Shown here piece after piece: positions 46,829 to 55,934 of a DNA stretch of 64,000 bases. The translations under genes were made by a program, and so were the position numbers. Within the stretch, counting starts at the first letter, position 1, and the number at the start of each line of letters is the position of its first letter. Location of the stretch: the NCBI RefSeq assembly GCF_012641745.1, contig NZ_WEHZ01000016.1, positions 1-64,000 of the forward strand. The letters run 5' to 3'. The DNA is from Pseudoalteromonas peptidolytica. Its GTDB lineage: Bacteria; Pseudomonadota; Gammaproteobacteria; Enterobacterales; Alteromonadaceae. The notes beneath the pieces are model-generated. The model saw only the letters and a list, made by a program, of their open reading frames with translations, was not told where the DNA came from and searched no databases.

Positions 46829-47380
46829 ATGTTTAAGAATATTGTTATCGCCGCTTTGGTGTTAATGTTAGCGGCCTGCGCCAAAACCCCTGATTGGGAT
46901 TATGACAAGTCTGTACAATTCGCTAACTACAAAACCTATGCCTGGTCGCCCGAAGCCGATCTGAAAAATGAAGGCCGTGAGTATCAAGTGAATGACTTAA
47001 TGGAAAAGCGGATCCGCAGTGCCATTCAACAAGAAATGAGTAAACAGGGTTTCACCCTCACCGATCCGCAGTCGGCTGACTTATTGGTTAATTACCATGC
47101 TTCAGTGGATACCAAGATTGAATCGGACTCTTTACACACCACCTATGGTGCTCGTTGGAGTTACTGGGGATTTGGCTGGCAAACACAAACTACAACTCGT
47201 GAGTATGAAGTGGGCACATTAGTTGTGGACATGATAGATAAAGCGTCCAACCAGCTGATATGGCGCGGTGCGAAAGAAGGCCGTTTACGTAGCCACCAGT
47301 CACCAGAAAAAAGAACGGAGTCGATAAACAAAACCATCTCGGAGTTACTGGCTAACTTCCCACCACAGCCACAACACTAA
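46829..47380 (+). CDS. DUF4136 lipoprotein
   Basis: A lipoprotein signal ends in LAAC, and the mature part begins with YDKSVQFANYKTYAW, the DUF4136 mark (F-x-x-Y-x-T-[YF]-x-W). The end has the usual PPQPQH-type sequence after NKTISELLANFP. These lipoproteins are widespread and of unknown function. It has its own box (AAGGAG, 10 bases upstream) and lies 108 bases after mksB, so it is probably separate. Confidence 0.9.
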   Translation: MFKNIVIAALVLMLAACAKTPDWDYDKSVQFANYKTYAWSPEADLKNEGREYQVNDLMEKRIRSAIQQEMSKQGFTLTDPQSADLLVNYHASVDTKIESDSLHTTYGARWSYWGFGWQTQTTTREYEVGTLVVDMIDKASNQLIWRGAKEGRLRSHQSPEKRTESINKTISELLANFPPQPQH

Positions 47381-47384
47381 AAGA

Positions 47385-47416
47385 ATTAGGGTCAAGCCTT
47401 GGCTTGATCCTAATTA
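47385..47416 (+). terminator. Hairpin after the DUF4136 gene
   Basis: AATTAGGGTCAAGCC and GGCTTGATCCTAATT pair over 15 positions with one mismatch and a 2-base loop, starting 4 bases after the stop codon. No T-run follows, so efficiency is uncertain. Confidence 0.6.
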
Positions 47417-47870
47417 CTCATCTTCATTCTGAAGGATATTAAGTCTTAGCTTTATCTACTAGGGCTTAATCAGATATAAGTGCCAAACTCGGCCATTCAA
47501 CAGCAATGTCATATCTTAAATCCAATTGCGGCAACAGGTGCTCACCTAACTTGTATTTAGACAGAAACGTTTTAGGACGTCGGCTGTATTAGACGAACTT
47601 CGTATAAAAACTTCTATGGGCAAACAAGCAAGTTAAGGTGTGAACAGCGCTTGGCCATACTTGAGCGAAACGAAGCTGCCGAACATTGCGAGTCACTATA
47701 AAACGCTTGTTATGAGTAAGTTTCTAACTCGACCAGTGCTAATAGTTTACGCCCTAGATTAGTTACATTACCTGAGACTACGACGTTACCAATAGCTGAG
47801 TTATTAGCAATCGACTGACTTATATTAGTTACAACATGCCTTCCAGATGCTGCCCACACTATTAATATCC

Positions 47871-48084
47871 TAATATCCTGACACCCATTAATATCCTAAT
47901 ATCCTGACACCCATTAATATCCTGACACCCATCACACTATTAATATCCAAGCTGAGGACGTAAAGTAAAAATGTATGAAAGCACTTCCATCACTTTGGTC
48001 TAAAGCGTGTATCGATAGGTTATTTTTTAGCACTGAATAATATCCTGATGAATAATATCCCATGAATAATATCCTGACACCCAT
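47871..48084. repeat. Four copies of an 18-base motif beside the transposase gene
   Basis: TAATATCCTGACACCCAT occurs at 47871-47888, 47897-47914, 47915-47932 and 48067-48084, with partial copies (TAATATCC) between. Read leftward the motif is ATGGGTGTCAGGATATTA, which shares GGGTGTC-GG with the repeats on the other side of the transposase gene. Confidence 0.85.
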
Positions 48085-48184
48085 TACTATTAATACCCAA
48101 GCTGAGGACGTCAAGTAAAAACGTATGAATGCACTTCCATCACTTTGGTCAAAAGCGTGTATCGATAGGTTATTTTTTAGCACT
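47937..48184. repeat. Two 98-base direct repeats downstream of the transposase gene
   Basis: Positions 47937-48034 and 48087-48184 are nearly the same over 98 bases (both run from CTATTAATA through CCAAGCTGAGGACGT to TATTTTTTAGCACT) with fewer than ten differences, spaced 150 bases apart. Confidence 0.9.
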
Positions 48185-48279
48185 TGAGCGTATCTCTACA
48201 CTAAAACCGGGTTATCGCGCACAACAAAGCGCTGTAAATGCAGCTGTAAGAAATTCGAGAATTGAGAATGTGAGTTTTA

Positions 48280-49251
48280 CTAAGTCAACAAGCGCTCACA
48301 GTTTGTTAGGTTTGTTCGTCGTCGCTTTTGCAGTGTTTCACAGTAGGCGGTTACTGTTCGCTCTCGACCAACCGCGCCGTGAAATACCCGAGAAAACTGC
48401 GTAGTGAGTTTTATCCAGTTCTCAGGCTCTATATTTAGTCGAGTGAGTATGGGCTGAGATTCAAAGATATAGCCTCGCTTGTCGTCTCGAATACAACGGC
48501 CTGTGAGTTCAACCAATTCGATATAAGACTTGAGTTCAAAAGGCAGGCCTTTTGGCATATGTTTTCGTGGGCTGCCCACAAAGCGTAGTAGGTTTTTTGG
48601 TTGCTTTCCCAGCTTAGCGTGGTCGATGCGTTTTTTGATGCTGGTGTAGTCTGAGGTTTCAGGCGTTGTGGCGATGTTGGCTCTAATGGGGTTTAAGTCT
48701 ACGTAAGCGAGGCAAGCGGCCAATGCAGCCTCGTCCAGTAATGCTTGAGACTTAAATCGTCCCTCCCAAAAACGGCCTGTACAATTATCTTCTCTATTTG
48801 CTCGGCGGGCGATGTCTTCGTTAAGTACTCGCATAAACCAGCTAATATCGGCCAGCCTTTTCCTGTACTTATCAACTAGCTCATCTAATATCAACTGCTC
48901 CGACTCATTGAGTGGCTCACCTTCAGTAAATTTTTGGCTTATCCAATTACCTTTAAACAACTTGTGCCATCGTATCACTATCGCTTCATCGGACAGACGT
49001 TTCGCCTTGTTGTCATCAACATATAAAACAATGTGAGTATGATTGCTCATCACGGCATAAGCACAAACATCAATGCAAAATACGGAAGCCAACATCAAGA
49101 GCTTTTCTTCAACCCAATCTCTGCGATGTTCGTATGATTTTCCGGTAAATTTATCTTCGCCACAGAGAAATGCGCGCCTGACGCAACGGGAGATACAGTG
49201 ATAATATTTGGTGTCAGTTAAACTGATTTGTTTTTTACGGGCAGTCGCCAT
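48280..49251 (-). CDS. REP-associated tyrosine transposase (RAYT, Y1/HUH type)
   Basis: The 323-residue protein begins with DTKYYHCISRCVRRAFLCG, has the HUH-type metal motif NHTHIVLYV and the segment RAYVDLNP-like LAYVDLNPIRANIA with a Tyr. These mark the Y1_Tnp family, branch close to RAYTs common in marine gammaproteobacteria. It would nick single-stranded DNA at hairpin repeats. It appears intact. The gene is alone and has different short repeats on its two sides. Confidence 0.9.
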   Translation of the reverse strand: MATARKKQISLTDTKYYHCISRCVRRAFLCGEDKFTGKSYEHRRDWVEEKLLMLASVFCIDVCAYAVMSNHTHIVLYVDDNKAKRLSDEAIVIRWHKLFKGNWISQKFTEGEPLNESEQLILDELVDKYRKRLADISWFMRVLNEDIARRANREDNCTGRFWEGRFKSQALLDEAALAACLAYVDLNPIRANIATTPETSDYTSIKKRIDHAKLGKQPKNLLRFVGSPRKHMPKGLPFELKSYIELVELTGRCIRDDKRGYIFESQPILTRLNIEPENWIKLTTQFSRVFHGAVGRERTVTAYCETLQKRRRTNLTNCERLLT

Positions 49252-49328
49252 CGTTTGGTTTCCTCAATCCATTGAGTATAGATTCAAAGCTTAGGCGGTA
49301 TCTCATCAAGGTGCAAAATTAGTGGTGT

Positions 49329-49382
49329 GTGTCTGGTTTAAATAGGTGGGTGTCTGGTTTAAATAGTTTCTGGTTTAAATAG
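49329..49382. repeat. Three copies of a GTGTCTGGTTTAAATAG motif upstream of the transposase gene
   Basis: GTGTCTGGTTTAAATAG occurs at 49329-49345 and 49350-49366, and TTCTGGTTTAAATAG at 49368-49382. They lie about 80 bases before the transposase start codon and share GGGTGTC-GG with the left-side motif read on the same strand. Confidence 0.85.
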
Positions 49383-49447
49383 TTGGAGCATTGCGCAGTG
49401 CTTAAACCAAAACACAACGCAACAATTATACAAGTCTGTAGTTACTT

Positions 49448-49735
49448 TTAAGATTTGCTTTCGCATTTTATCGTCTCTTCCCCAAGACGATAGGTATTAT
49501 TTATCAGCATATAAGTCCCCGAAAGAATTGCGGTAGTAGGAACGAGTATTGGCGTTAAAATAATTCCACTCACGGAATAATACGTATTAGTTTCGTCTGC
49601 AACATCTACTATCTTTAGGGTTTTTCTATCCGATGAAATCTCGCACTTGTTGGTGTGACCAGTATCTTGAACAGGCATTACTACACAAGCGCTGAGTGAG
49701 ATTATCGGTAACATAATCAGTCTGTTTAATTTCAT
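49448..49735 (-). CDS. Small lipoprotein of unknown function
   Basis: The 95-residue product has a lipoprotein signal with SLSAC, then a short region with two Cys (KCEISSD and the last IKCESKS) and one hydrophobic stretch near SGIILTPILVPTTAIL. AAGGA lies 6 bases before the ATG at 49735. Not recognised. It lies between the transposase and metC and has its own promoter region. Confidence 0.65.
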   Translation of the reverse strand: MKLNRLIMLPIISLSACVVMPVQDTGHTNKCEISSDRKTLKIVDVADETNTYYSVSGIILTPILVPTTAILSGTYMLINNTYRLGEETIKCESKS

Positions 49736-49950
49736 CACCTTTCCTTGAATTCAGTTTGCAATACTTTTATGACGTAGCTCTTAGACATATCCACCCTCTG
49801 AAAGTTCCCTGTGCTTTACGCTTAAACTGCACCAAACTGGTATTGCTCTACACAGTTTTCAGTCTTGATCCAAGAGTTATTGTGGCTCAATAAATCCAAG
49901 GTACCTCTTTTAAAATGAAGTACCCAATACTGATAAGTTGAGCCGAGGTT

Positions 49951-51129
49951 TTAAGGTTTACCAAGATTTTGTTCGTAGACCTTAAGTGCGTGTTCTAAAT
50001 CTTCTATCAAGTCTTCTACGTCTTCAAGACCTATGTGAAGGCGGATAACGGGACCAAGTGTCCAACCTGTGGCTGATCGCAAATACTCCATGGTTTTATT
50101 GGCTGTAACCAAACTCTCGTATCCCCCCCATGAAAAGCCCATTTTAAAATGGGATAAGGCATCCAAGAAACGGTTAATCGCTTTTTGGCTACCTTCTTTC
50201 ATTACAATTGAAAATAAACCATTACTGCCATCAAAGTCGCGCTTGAAAAACTCATGACCGGGGCAAGTTTCAAAAGCTGGGTGTCTAACGTGGTCGACAA
50301 GTGGATGTGCGTCAAGCCATTTGGCCACAGTCATTGCCGACTGTTCATGTTGTTTTAATCTCGCGGGCATAGTGCGTAATCCACGCAGCGCTAAATAAGC
50401 ATCATCTGCGGAGGTACATTGCCCCAATAAATAAGAGTGTTCTCTCAATTCGGGCCAATAACGCTCGTTTGCAACGGCTACGCCCATCATTACATCCGAA
50501 TGTCCAACAATATATTTTGTTGCTGCTTGAATACTAACATCAACACCGTGGTCAAGTGGCCTAAACTGCCAGCCATTACCCCACGTATTATCAAGCATAG
50601 TGATAACGCCACGGCGCTTTGCAACTTCAACCATCGCTGGCACATCTTGTACTTCCATCGTGATTGAACCTGGAGACTCTAAGAACAACACTTTGGTATT
50701 GTCTTGAATTAACGCGCCAATACCAGCGCCAATCATTGGATCATAGTAGGTGGTCTCTATTCCGTAACCCTTCAGTAACTTGTCACAGAGATCTCTGGTG
50801 GGTTCATAAGCGGTATCCACCATCAGTAGATGGTCTCCGGCTTTCAAGAACGACAAGAGCGATTGTGCAATTGCTGCTGCCCCACACGGGTACAAGGCAC
50901 AACCCGCGCCATTTTCAAGCTCTGCAATGGCATCTTGCAAAGCAAAATGGGTGTTGGTGCCTCGCCGACCATAAAACAGTGTACGATGGCCACGACCTTT
51001 TATTGCTTCTTGCATTTCAGCAACGCTTTCAAACACTACAGTCGAAGCGCGCTGAACGACTGGATTTACCACCCCTGCTGTATATTCTGCTTTTCTTCCA
51101 GCAGCAACAATTTTTGTATGCTTTTTCAT
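49951..51129 (-). CDS. metC: Cystathionine beta-lyase
   Basis: The 392-residue enzyme belongs to the Cys/Met-metabolism PLP family, with LFYGRRGTNTHFALQDAIAELE, the PLP lysine in QAATKYIVGHSDVMMG, and MLDNTWGNGWQFRPLDHG. RRGTNTH and the Trp-Gly-Asn-Gly segment favour MetC (cystathionine to homocysteine, pyruvate and ammonia) over MetB. It lies 2 bases after nudC and may be read with it. Confidence 0.9.
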   Translation of the reverse strand: MKKHTKIVAAGRKAEYTAGVVNPVVQRASTVVFESVAEMQEAIKGRGHRTLFYGRRGTNTHFALQDAIAELENGAGCALYPCGAAAIAQSLLSFLKAGDHLLMVDTAYEPTRDLCDKLLKGYGIETTYYDPMIGAGIGALIQDNTKVLFLESPGSITMEVQDVPAMVEVAKRRGVITMLDNTWGNGWQFRPLDHGVDVSIQAATKYIVGHSDVMMGVAVANERYWPELREHSYLLGQCTSADDAYLALRGLRTMPARLKQHEQSAMTVAKWLDAHPLVDHVRHPAFETCPGHEFFKRDFDGSNGLFSIVMKEGSQKAINRFLDALSHFKMGFSWGGYESLVTANKTMEYLRSATGWTLGPVIRLHIGLEDVEDLIEDLEHALKVYEQNLGKP

Positions 51130-51131
51130 AA

Positions 51132-52052
51132 TTACTCTTCTGGTTGTGCACGCCAGTATTCAACTAAATATCTGGAGATAGAGTCTTCTCTGGTCAGTTT
51201 ATAGCCGGGCTTGGTATCGCCCCACTCTGAAAATGTATTAAGCTCCGCCCGTGAAAACCATCTAGCCTGCTCAAGCTCATCTTGCTCCACGAAGATTTCT
51301 GTGGTTTTCGCTTTTGCGATAAATCCGAGCATAAGTGAAGACGGAAATGGCCATGGCTGCGAGGCAATATAAGTGGCATCGTATGCTTCAACTCCCGCTT
51401 CTTCCATCACTTCCCTTATTACTGCTTGCTCTAAAGTCTCCCCCGGATCCACAAACCCCGCCAGTGTTGAAAATACGCCCTCAGGCCAAATGGCCTGACG
51501 ACCCAATAAGCAGCGTTCAATACCATCGGGGAATACATGCGTTACAAGCATGATAACGGCAGGATCTGTACGGGGAAACGTCATATGTCGACATTCTGGA
51601 TTCACACAGCGCCTTGCATGACCTGCTTCAACCATTTTATTAGGTTGTCCACAGCGCCCACAAAAACAGTGGGTTTTATGCCAGTAACATAAGCCCCGGG
51701 CAAGCACTCCTATCGAGCCTTGCTGTTTTGGCAAATTGCGACCTACCTGACGCATGTTGATAAACTCAGACTCAGCATCAATAAAATAAAGTTTGTCTCG
51801 TTGCTTAGAAACATCAAGAGCAAAGTAACTGTGCGATTCATCACGACCTAAAAATATCGCATCTTGAAGTGCTAAGTCGGAAACATCTGCTCGAGAAAGA
51901 TAATGTAATTCGTTAGCTTGAGTGTGCACTAAATTTGCGTCGTCTTGAATTAATAGCCAGCGACTGTTATCGCCCATTTGGGACAATAACCAATTTTTAT
52001 CTTTTCGTTCGTTAGATGCTCTGTCTAACGTCATTTGAGTGTAATACAACAA
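51132..52052 (-). CDS. nudC: NADH pyrophosphatase / NAD-RNA decapping Nudix enzyme
   Basis: Zinc site CGRCG...CVNPEC is followed by the Nudix box GFVDPGETLEQAVIREVMEEAGVEA and the NudC mark SQPWPFPSSLMLGF. The enzyme cleaves NADH and NAD-capped RNA. Length (306 or 300) is normal with the extra N-terminal domain. The start is TTG at 52052 or ATG at 52034; a GGGG box favours the former slightly. It precedes metC by 2 bases. Confidence 0.93.
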   Translation of the reverse strand: MLYYTQMTLDRASNERKDKNWLLSQMGDNSRWLLIQDDANLVHTQANELHYLSRADVSDLALQDAIFLGRDESHSYFALDVSKQRDKLYFIDAESEFINMRQVGRNLPKQQGSIGVLARGLCYWHKTHCFCGRCGQPNKMVEAGHARRCVNPECRHMTFPRTDPAVIMLVTHVFPDGIERCLLGRQAIWPEGVFSTLAGFVDPGETLEQAVIREVMEEAGVEAYDATYIASQPWPFPSSLMLGFIAKAKTTEIFVEQDELEQARWFSRAELNTFSEWGDTKPGYKLTREDSISRYLVEYWRAQPEE

Positions 52053-52131
52053 GCCCCTATTCCCTCATTTTTCGGACCAAATTAGCCATCTCTTAGAGAG
52101 ATTAAAACTAACACAGCGCAAAGATGCTGGC

Positions 52132-52155
52132 AAAAAAAAAGCCCATAAATGGGCT
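52132..52155 (-). terminator. Terminator of nagB
   Basis: GCCCAT / ATGGGC stem with a small loop followed leftward by nine T. It lies 26 bases after the nagB stop codon. Confidence 0.9.
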
Positions 52156-52181
52156 TTCGAAAACTACAGTGTGATTTCACA

Positions 52182-52976
52182 CTACAGAGAGGCAAGATAA
52201 TCCAGCAACTTTTGATTCTCGTTTTCAATATGCTTATAAAATTCAATGTCTTTTAGCTTAGATGCCGCGGCTTCATCAATAACGATCACTGCATCTCGGT
52301 GCATTTGTAGCGCTGAGGCCGGACATGCGGCAGTTAACGGCCCCTCTACCATCGCAACAACCGCTTCAGCTTTGTTTTCACCGGTTGCTAGCAACACTAC
52401 CTTTTTAGCATCTAAAATAGTGCCAATACCCATTGTGATGGATAAATGTGGCTGGTACTCATCAGCTTTAAAAAATCGTGCATTATCATCAATTGTTGCT
52501 TTCGTTAGGGTCTTTACGCGAGTACGTGAAGTTAATCCTGACGATGGCTCATTAAAGCCAATGTGGCCATTTCTGCCAATGCCCAAAAGCTGTACATCAA
52601 TTCCACCAGCTGACTTAATACGCGCTTCATACTCACCGCACGCCGTAATTGGATTTTTTGCGTCACCTGGAGGAACGTGCGTATGACTTTTATCAATATT
52701 GATATGGTCAAACAGCTGCTGCTGCATAAAATATCGATAACTTTGTGGATGTGAGCCATCTAAACCTAAATATTCATCTAGGTTAAAACTGGTAACTTCA
52801 GCAAAACTAATTTCATTTGCTTGATTACGCTTAATTAATTCTTGATACAAAGCAACTGGTGTTGAACCCGTTGCTAATCCCAACACAGAGTTAGCTTTAC
52901 GCTTTAGTTGCGTTGTAAAAATGTCTGCACCATATGCTGCCACTTCGGCAGCGTCTTTTAAAATGACTACTTGCAT
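52182..52976 (-). CDS. nagB: Glucosamine-6-phosphate deaminase
   Basis: The product has [27 protein letters not shown] with the catalytic Asp, and [18 protein letters not shown] with the active His, as in NagB. It turns glucosamine 6-phosphate into fructose 6-phosphate and ammonia. The ATG at 52976 matches the family start better than a TTG at 52988. A LacI-type palindrome lies 120 bases upstream, and the nagX terminator separates it from nagX, so it has its own regulated promoter. Confidence 0.95.
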   Translation of the reverse strand: MQVVILKDAAEVAAYGADIFTTQLKRKANSVLGLATGSTPVALYQELIKRNQANEISFAEVTSFNLDEYLGLDGSHPQSYRYFMQQQLFDHINIDKSHTHVPPGDAKNPITACGEYEARIKSAGGIDVQLLGIGRNGHIGFNEPSSGLTSRTRVKTLTKATIDDNARFFKADEYQPHLSITMGIGTILDAKKVVLLATGENKAEAVVAMVEGPLTAACPASALQMHRDAVIVIDEAAASKLKDIEFYKHIENENQKLLDYLASL

Positions 52977-53096
52977 ACGATTAACCAAATGTTGAGATGA
53001 TTAGAATAAAATGGGATCTGAACCCTGTCTCGCGTGCAATCAAGACAAGGTCAGATCGAACCTAATTGGGATACACAGCATTAGGTTATTACCATT

Positions 53097-53112
53097 ATGA
53101 CAACGCTGTCAT
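53097..53112. promoter_or_regulatory. LacI-type operator before nagB (probable NagR site)
   Basis: ATGACAACGCTGTCAT is a 16-base near-perfect palindrome with a central CG. The identical 16-mer on the other strand occurs before nagK. LacI-family NagR regulators of GlcNAc genes in related bacteria use such CG-centred sites. The regulator gene is not in this window. Confidence 0.8.
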
Positions 53113-53192
53113 TATTATCAGAAATAATTCTCTTGTAAAGCAAAAGTGAAAAAAAATATGGATATTTTTTACGCTATACATTCAGCAGGTAT

Positions 53193-53214
53193 AAAAAAGC
53201 CCACAATAGTGGGC
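53193..53214 (-). terminator. Terminator of nagX
   Basis: GCCCAC / GTGGGC with a 4-base loop, followed leftward by TTTTTT, 45 bases after the nagX stop codon. Confidence 0.9.
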
Positions 53215-53258
53215 ACTTTTACTAATTAACCTGAGCTGCTGATAACCACCGAGGGCCG

Positions 53259-54392
53259 CTATACACTTACAAAAATGCGGCGTTTATACATCCAGTGAAG
53301 CACCAGAAGCTGCACTGCCAATAACGCAAAAACAGCCATTAGCGGCTGCCATGCAGCCGGTACAGCAGTAATAACCCCACCAAACACACTCTTACTAATA
53401 AAGCTCCAGTCCACTAAACTCGACGCCAAATAAATAATAATAGAGTTGGCTCCAATAATAACAAAGGGATACGCCCAGCGCTGAAAATTCAGTATATCTA
53501 CAACCGCATAAAATACTGCTAACAGGATCGCGCTCCAGCCCACGGTTACGAGCACAAATGAACTCGTCCACAACTCTTTATTAACAGGAAACTGCATACC
53601 CCAAATCCAACCTAGTGCTAACGCAACGATCCCAGAGCCTGCTAGAATAGCTACCGTTTTCCACTCACCTTGAGTGTGTGCATTAGCAATTGCACGACCT
53701 GCAAATACCCCTGCGATAGCATTAACGATGGCAGGTAAACTAGATAGCACACCTTCTGGGTCAACCGGACGATTTTGATAACTGATCCCTGGAAGTAGAT
53801 ACGTGTCGATAAATGCATTCCAACTACCCACACCGTTTGCACTTAAGTCGCCGGCTTGTCCACCGGGGACAGGAATGAAGCAAAGCAAAATCCAATAGAA
53901 TAACAATATACCAATACCTACATAGGCCAATGTTCGCAAGCTAGTGTGCCAAACCAGTAAAGCACAAAAGAACCAAGCAAACGCGATCCGACCTAAGACA
54001 CTCGCGTAACGAACACTTTCTGGATCCATTGGGATCCCCGTACCCCAACCATGATTATATAGCACGCCAAAACCACACAGTAATAAGAGGCGCTTCAGTG
54101 CTTTGATATAAAACGGTTGACGCTCTTTAAAAGGTAGATGATCAATACGCTTGGGCGATAAACCCATTGCTACACCTGATAAAAAGATAAATAGTGGAAA
54201 GATAAGATCATAAAAAGTAAAACCATGCCAAGGGCTGTGGGCCGTATGTGCTTCGAAAGCTTTCCACCCTTGCCATCCGGTCAATACAAATAGTGCAGCA
54301 AAAATTGACTGGCCACCTAAGATCCAGAACATATCCATGCCACGCAAGGCGTCTAAAGACGCAAGTCGTTTTGGTTTATTATTAGTTGCCAT
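53259..54392 (-). CDS. nagX: NagX-type membrane protein (DUF5009/HGSNAT-like)
   Basis: The 377-residue protein has the mark RLASLDALRGMDMFWILGGQ, the segment FYDLIFPLFIFLSGVAMGLS and about ten membrane helices, matching the DUF5009/heparan-alpha-glucosaminide N-acetyltransferase-like group called NagX in GlcNAc loci of Alteromonadales. Its role is thought to be transport or acetylation of amino sugars in the inner membrane. It lies downstream of nagA, but a terminator and copy D of the dispersed repeat lie between them. Confidence 0.88.
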   Translation of the reverse strand: MATNNKPKRLASLDALRGMDMFWILGGQSIFAALFVLTGWQGWKAFEAHTAHSPWHGFTFYDLIFPLFIFLSGVAMGLSPKRIDHLPFKERQPFYIKALKRLLLLCGFGVLYNHGWGTGIPMDPESVRYASVLGRIAFAWFFCALLVWHTSLRTLAYVGIGILLFYWILLCFIPVPGGQAGDLSANGVGSWNAFIDTYLLPGISYQNRPVDPEGVLSSLPAIVNAIAGVFAGRAIANAHTQGEWKTVAILAGSGIVALALGWIWGMQFPVNKELWTSSFVLVTVGWSAILLAVFYAVVDILNFQRWAYPFVIIGANSIIIYLASSLVDWSFISKSVFGGVITAVPAAWQPLMAVFALLAVQLLVLHWMYKRRIFVSV

Positions 54393-54508
54393 AGTTATTT
54401 ATCCGTTTGAAAACATAACGATGGGTAGCTCAATCAAACTAACCGACTGACTGTAAGGTGTATTCACAATGCGTGTAATCGCTATCCCACCATAAAGTAA
54501 ATCGAAGC

Positions 54509-54675
54509 GATACCAATAGTTATCTTAGTTAAGCTTACTATTTTGAGACGAAAAGAACTTGTCTATAACTAAGCAAAAATCTTGCTATTTAGTTGTTCTA
54601 GATAAGAAGTTTTAACGAAGTTAGCGACCGATTTACGTCTGCAAACTTAGTAAGTATTAAGACTAATTGGTTTAC
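54509..54675. repeat. Dispersed intergenic repeat, copy D
   Basis: This 167-base copy begins GATACCAATAGTTATCTTA, has TACTATTTTGAGACGAAAAG, then joins directly to the AAATCTTGCTATTTAGTTGTT block and ends AAGTATTAAGACTAATTGG. Compared with copy A it lacks about 100 internal bases. It lies between nagA and nagX with no reading frame. Confidence 0.7.
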
Positions 54676-54724
54676 CAGCTCTAGTTATTGAACCATCCAT
54701 ATCGAATATCGGCTAAACACAAAA

Positions 54725-54752
54725 AACAAAGCCCCGCGATACAGCTGCGGGG
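54725..54752 (-). terminator. Terminator of nagK-nagA
   Basis: CCCCGC / GCGGGG with a 9-base loop, followed leftward by CTTTGTTTTTTG, 55 bases after the nagA stop codon. It implies that nagX has another promoter or is reached only by read-through. Confidence 0.85.
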
Positions 54753-54806
54753 TTTTATCAGGGAAATCTACAAGGTCATTTCGACCATGAATCATTTACA
54801 GAACAG

Positions 54807-55934
54807 TTATATCACCTGCCCTGCGATATAGGTCTGCTCAACAAGCAAGTTACGTCTATCGAGTACCACAAAGTCGGCATCAGCACCCGATCTTAGATGC
54901 CCTTTTTGTGATAAACCAAGATACTGTGCAGGGTATAGGGAAGCCATACGTAAACTCTCAGCTAGGCTCACGTTAAGCGTATTGACAGTATTACGTACCG
55001 CACTTGCCATATCTAATACGCTGCCTGCAAGCTCTCCTGTTGTTGAGTTTAAACGATCGCCTGTACGGATCACTTTCCTACCATCAAAAAAGTCAAACTC
55101 GGTGTCATCTGTACCAACAGGTGGCATAGCATCTGTCACAAGCATTACTTTACCGCGCTGCTTAGTACGAATAGCAAGCTGTGCGGACAATGGGTGCACA
55201 TGATGACCATCAACAATCAAGCCACACCAGCTATTGTCATCCCATAGCGCCGCTCCAACAACACCAGGTTCGCGTGAGGTAAATGCAGACATTGCATTAA
55301 AAAGGTGAGTAAATCCATCTACACCAACGTTAAGTGCTGCATTTGCTGTTTCGTAATCTGCATTTGAATGCCCAATACACACTTTTACGCCAAGTGCAAT
55401 CAAACGTTCAATGTCGCTAAAAGGAACAGTTTCAGGTGCCAAAGTAACCATCTTGATCCCTAAATCTTGACGGCCGTATACGGCAAACTCTTCCTCTGAG
55501 ATTGGCCGAATAAACTGTTCGCTATGAGTGCCTTTTTTAGGATGAGACAAATGAGGACCTTCAAAGTGGATCCCAAGCACACCTGATTGACCCGCTGCAA
55601 TAGCCTGTGCAGTGGCGTCGGCGGCTTGCTGCATCACTTCAATTCTATCTGTGATAAGTGTAGGCATCAGCCCTGTAGAGCCAAATTTCCCATGTGCACT
55701 GACTATTTTTTCTAGACACTCTGTGGATTGCTCTGCATTAAAAAATGCGCCACCACCACCGTTAACTTGAACATCAATAAAACCAGGTACAACTAGTCCT
55801 GATAATGTCAAAGCATCGATCACCTGCGATTCATTAACATGTTCAATTCGACCTTTATTTACACTGAAGTAAACATCTTTCCTAAAACTTTCGCCATCAA
55901 AAAGCTCTGGAGCAAAGTAACATTGAGTCGTCAT
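54807..55934 (-). CDS. nagA: N-acetylglucosamine-6-phosphate deacetylase
   Basis: The 375-residue amidohydrolase has GFIDVQVNGGGGAFF, LGIHFEGPHLS with the metal Glu, IGHSNADYETA, FTHLFNAMSAF and VTDAMPPVG with the catalytic Asp. It removes acetate from GlcNAc 6-phosphate. Its ATG shares one base with the nagK stop codon (TAATG), so the two are translationally coupled. Confidence 0.95.
   Translation of the reverse strand: MTTQCYFAPELFDGESFRKDVYFSVNKGRIEHVNESQVIDALTLSGLVVPGFIDVQVNGGGGAFFNAEQSTECLEKIVSAHGKFGSTGLMPTLITDRIEVMQQAADATAQAIAAGQSGVLGIHFEGPHLSHPKKGTHSEQFIRPISEEEFAVYGRQDLGIKMVTLAPETVPFSDIERLIALGVKVCIGHSNADYETANAALNVGVDGFTHLFNAMSAFTSREPGVVGAALWDDNSWCGLIVDGHHVHPLSAQLAIRTKQRGKVMLVTDAMPPVGTDDTEFDFFDGRKVIRTGDRLNSTTGELAGSVLDMASAVRNTVNTLNVSLAESLRMASLYPAQYLGLSQKGHLRSGADADFVVLDRRNLLVEQTYIAGQVI

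Larger units (their letters stand above)
47417..48279. other. Long non-coding region, left flank of the transposase
   Basis: No gene of normal form is present. The left half (47417-47870) shows nothing I can name. The right half holds short and long direct repeats given separately. A leftward open frame at 47932-48183 consists of the repeat unit read twice and is not a gene. Confidence 0.6.

Noticed and set aside
47560..47730. Integron-like attC site (GCTTGTTATG and ACAAGC blocks)
   Set aside because: The core does not fit GTTRRRY, the arms do not pair, and no integrase is near.
47932..48183. Small leftward gene of 83 residues
   Set aside because: It is the 98-base direct repeat read twice, giving a repeated peptide with no ribosome box.
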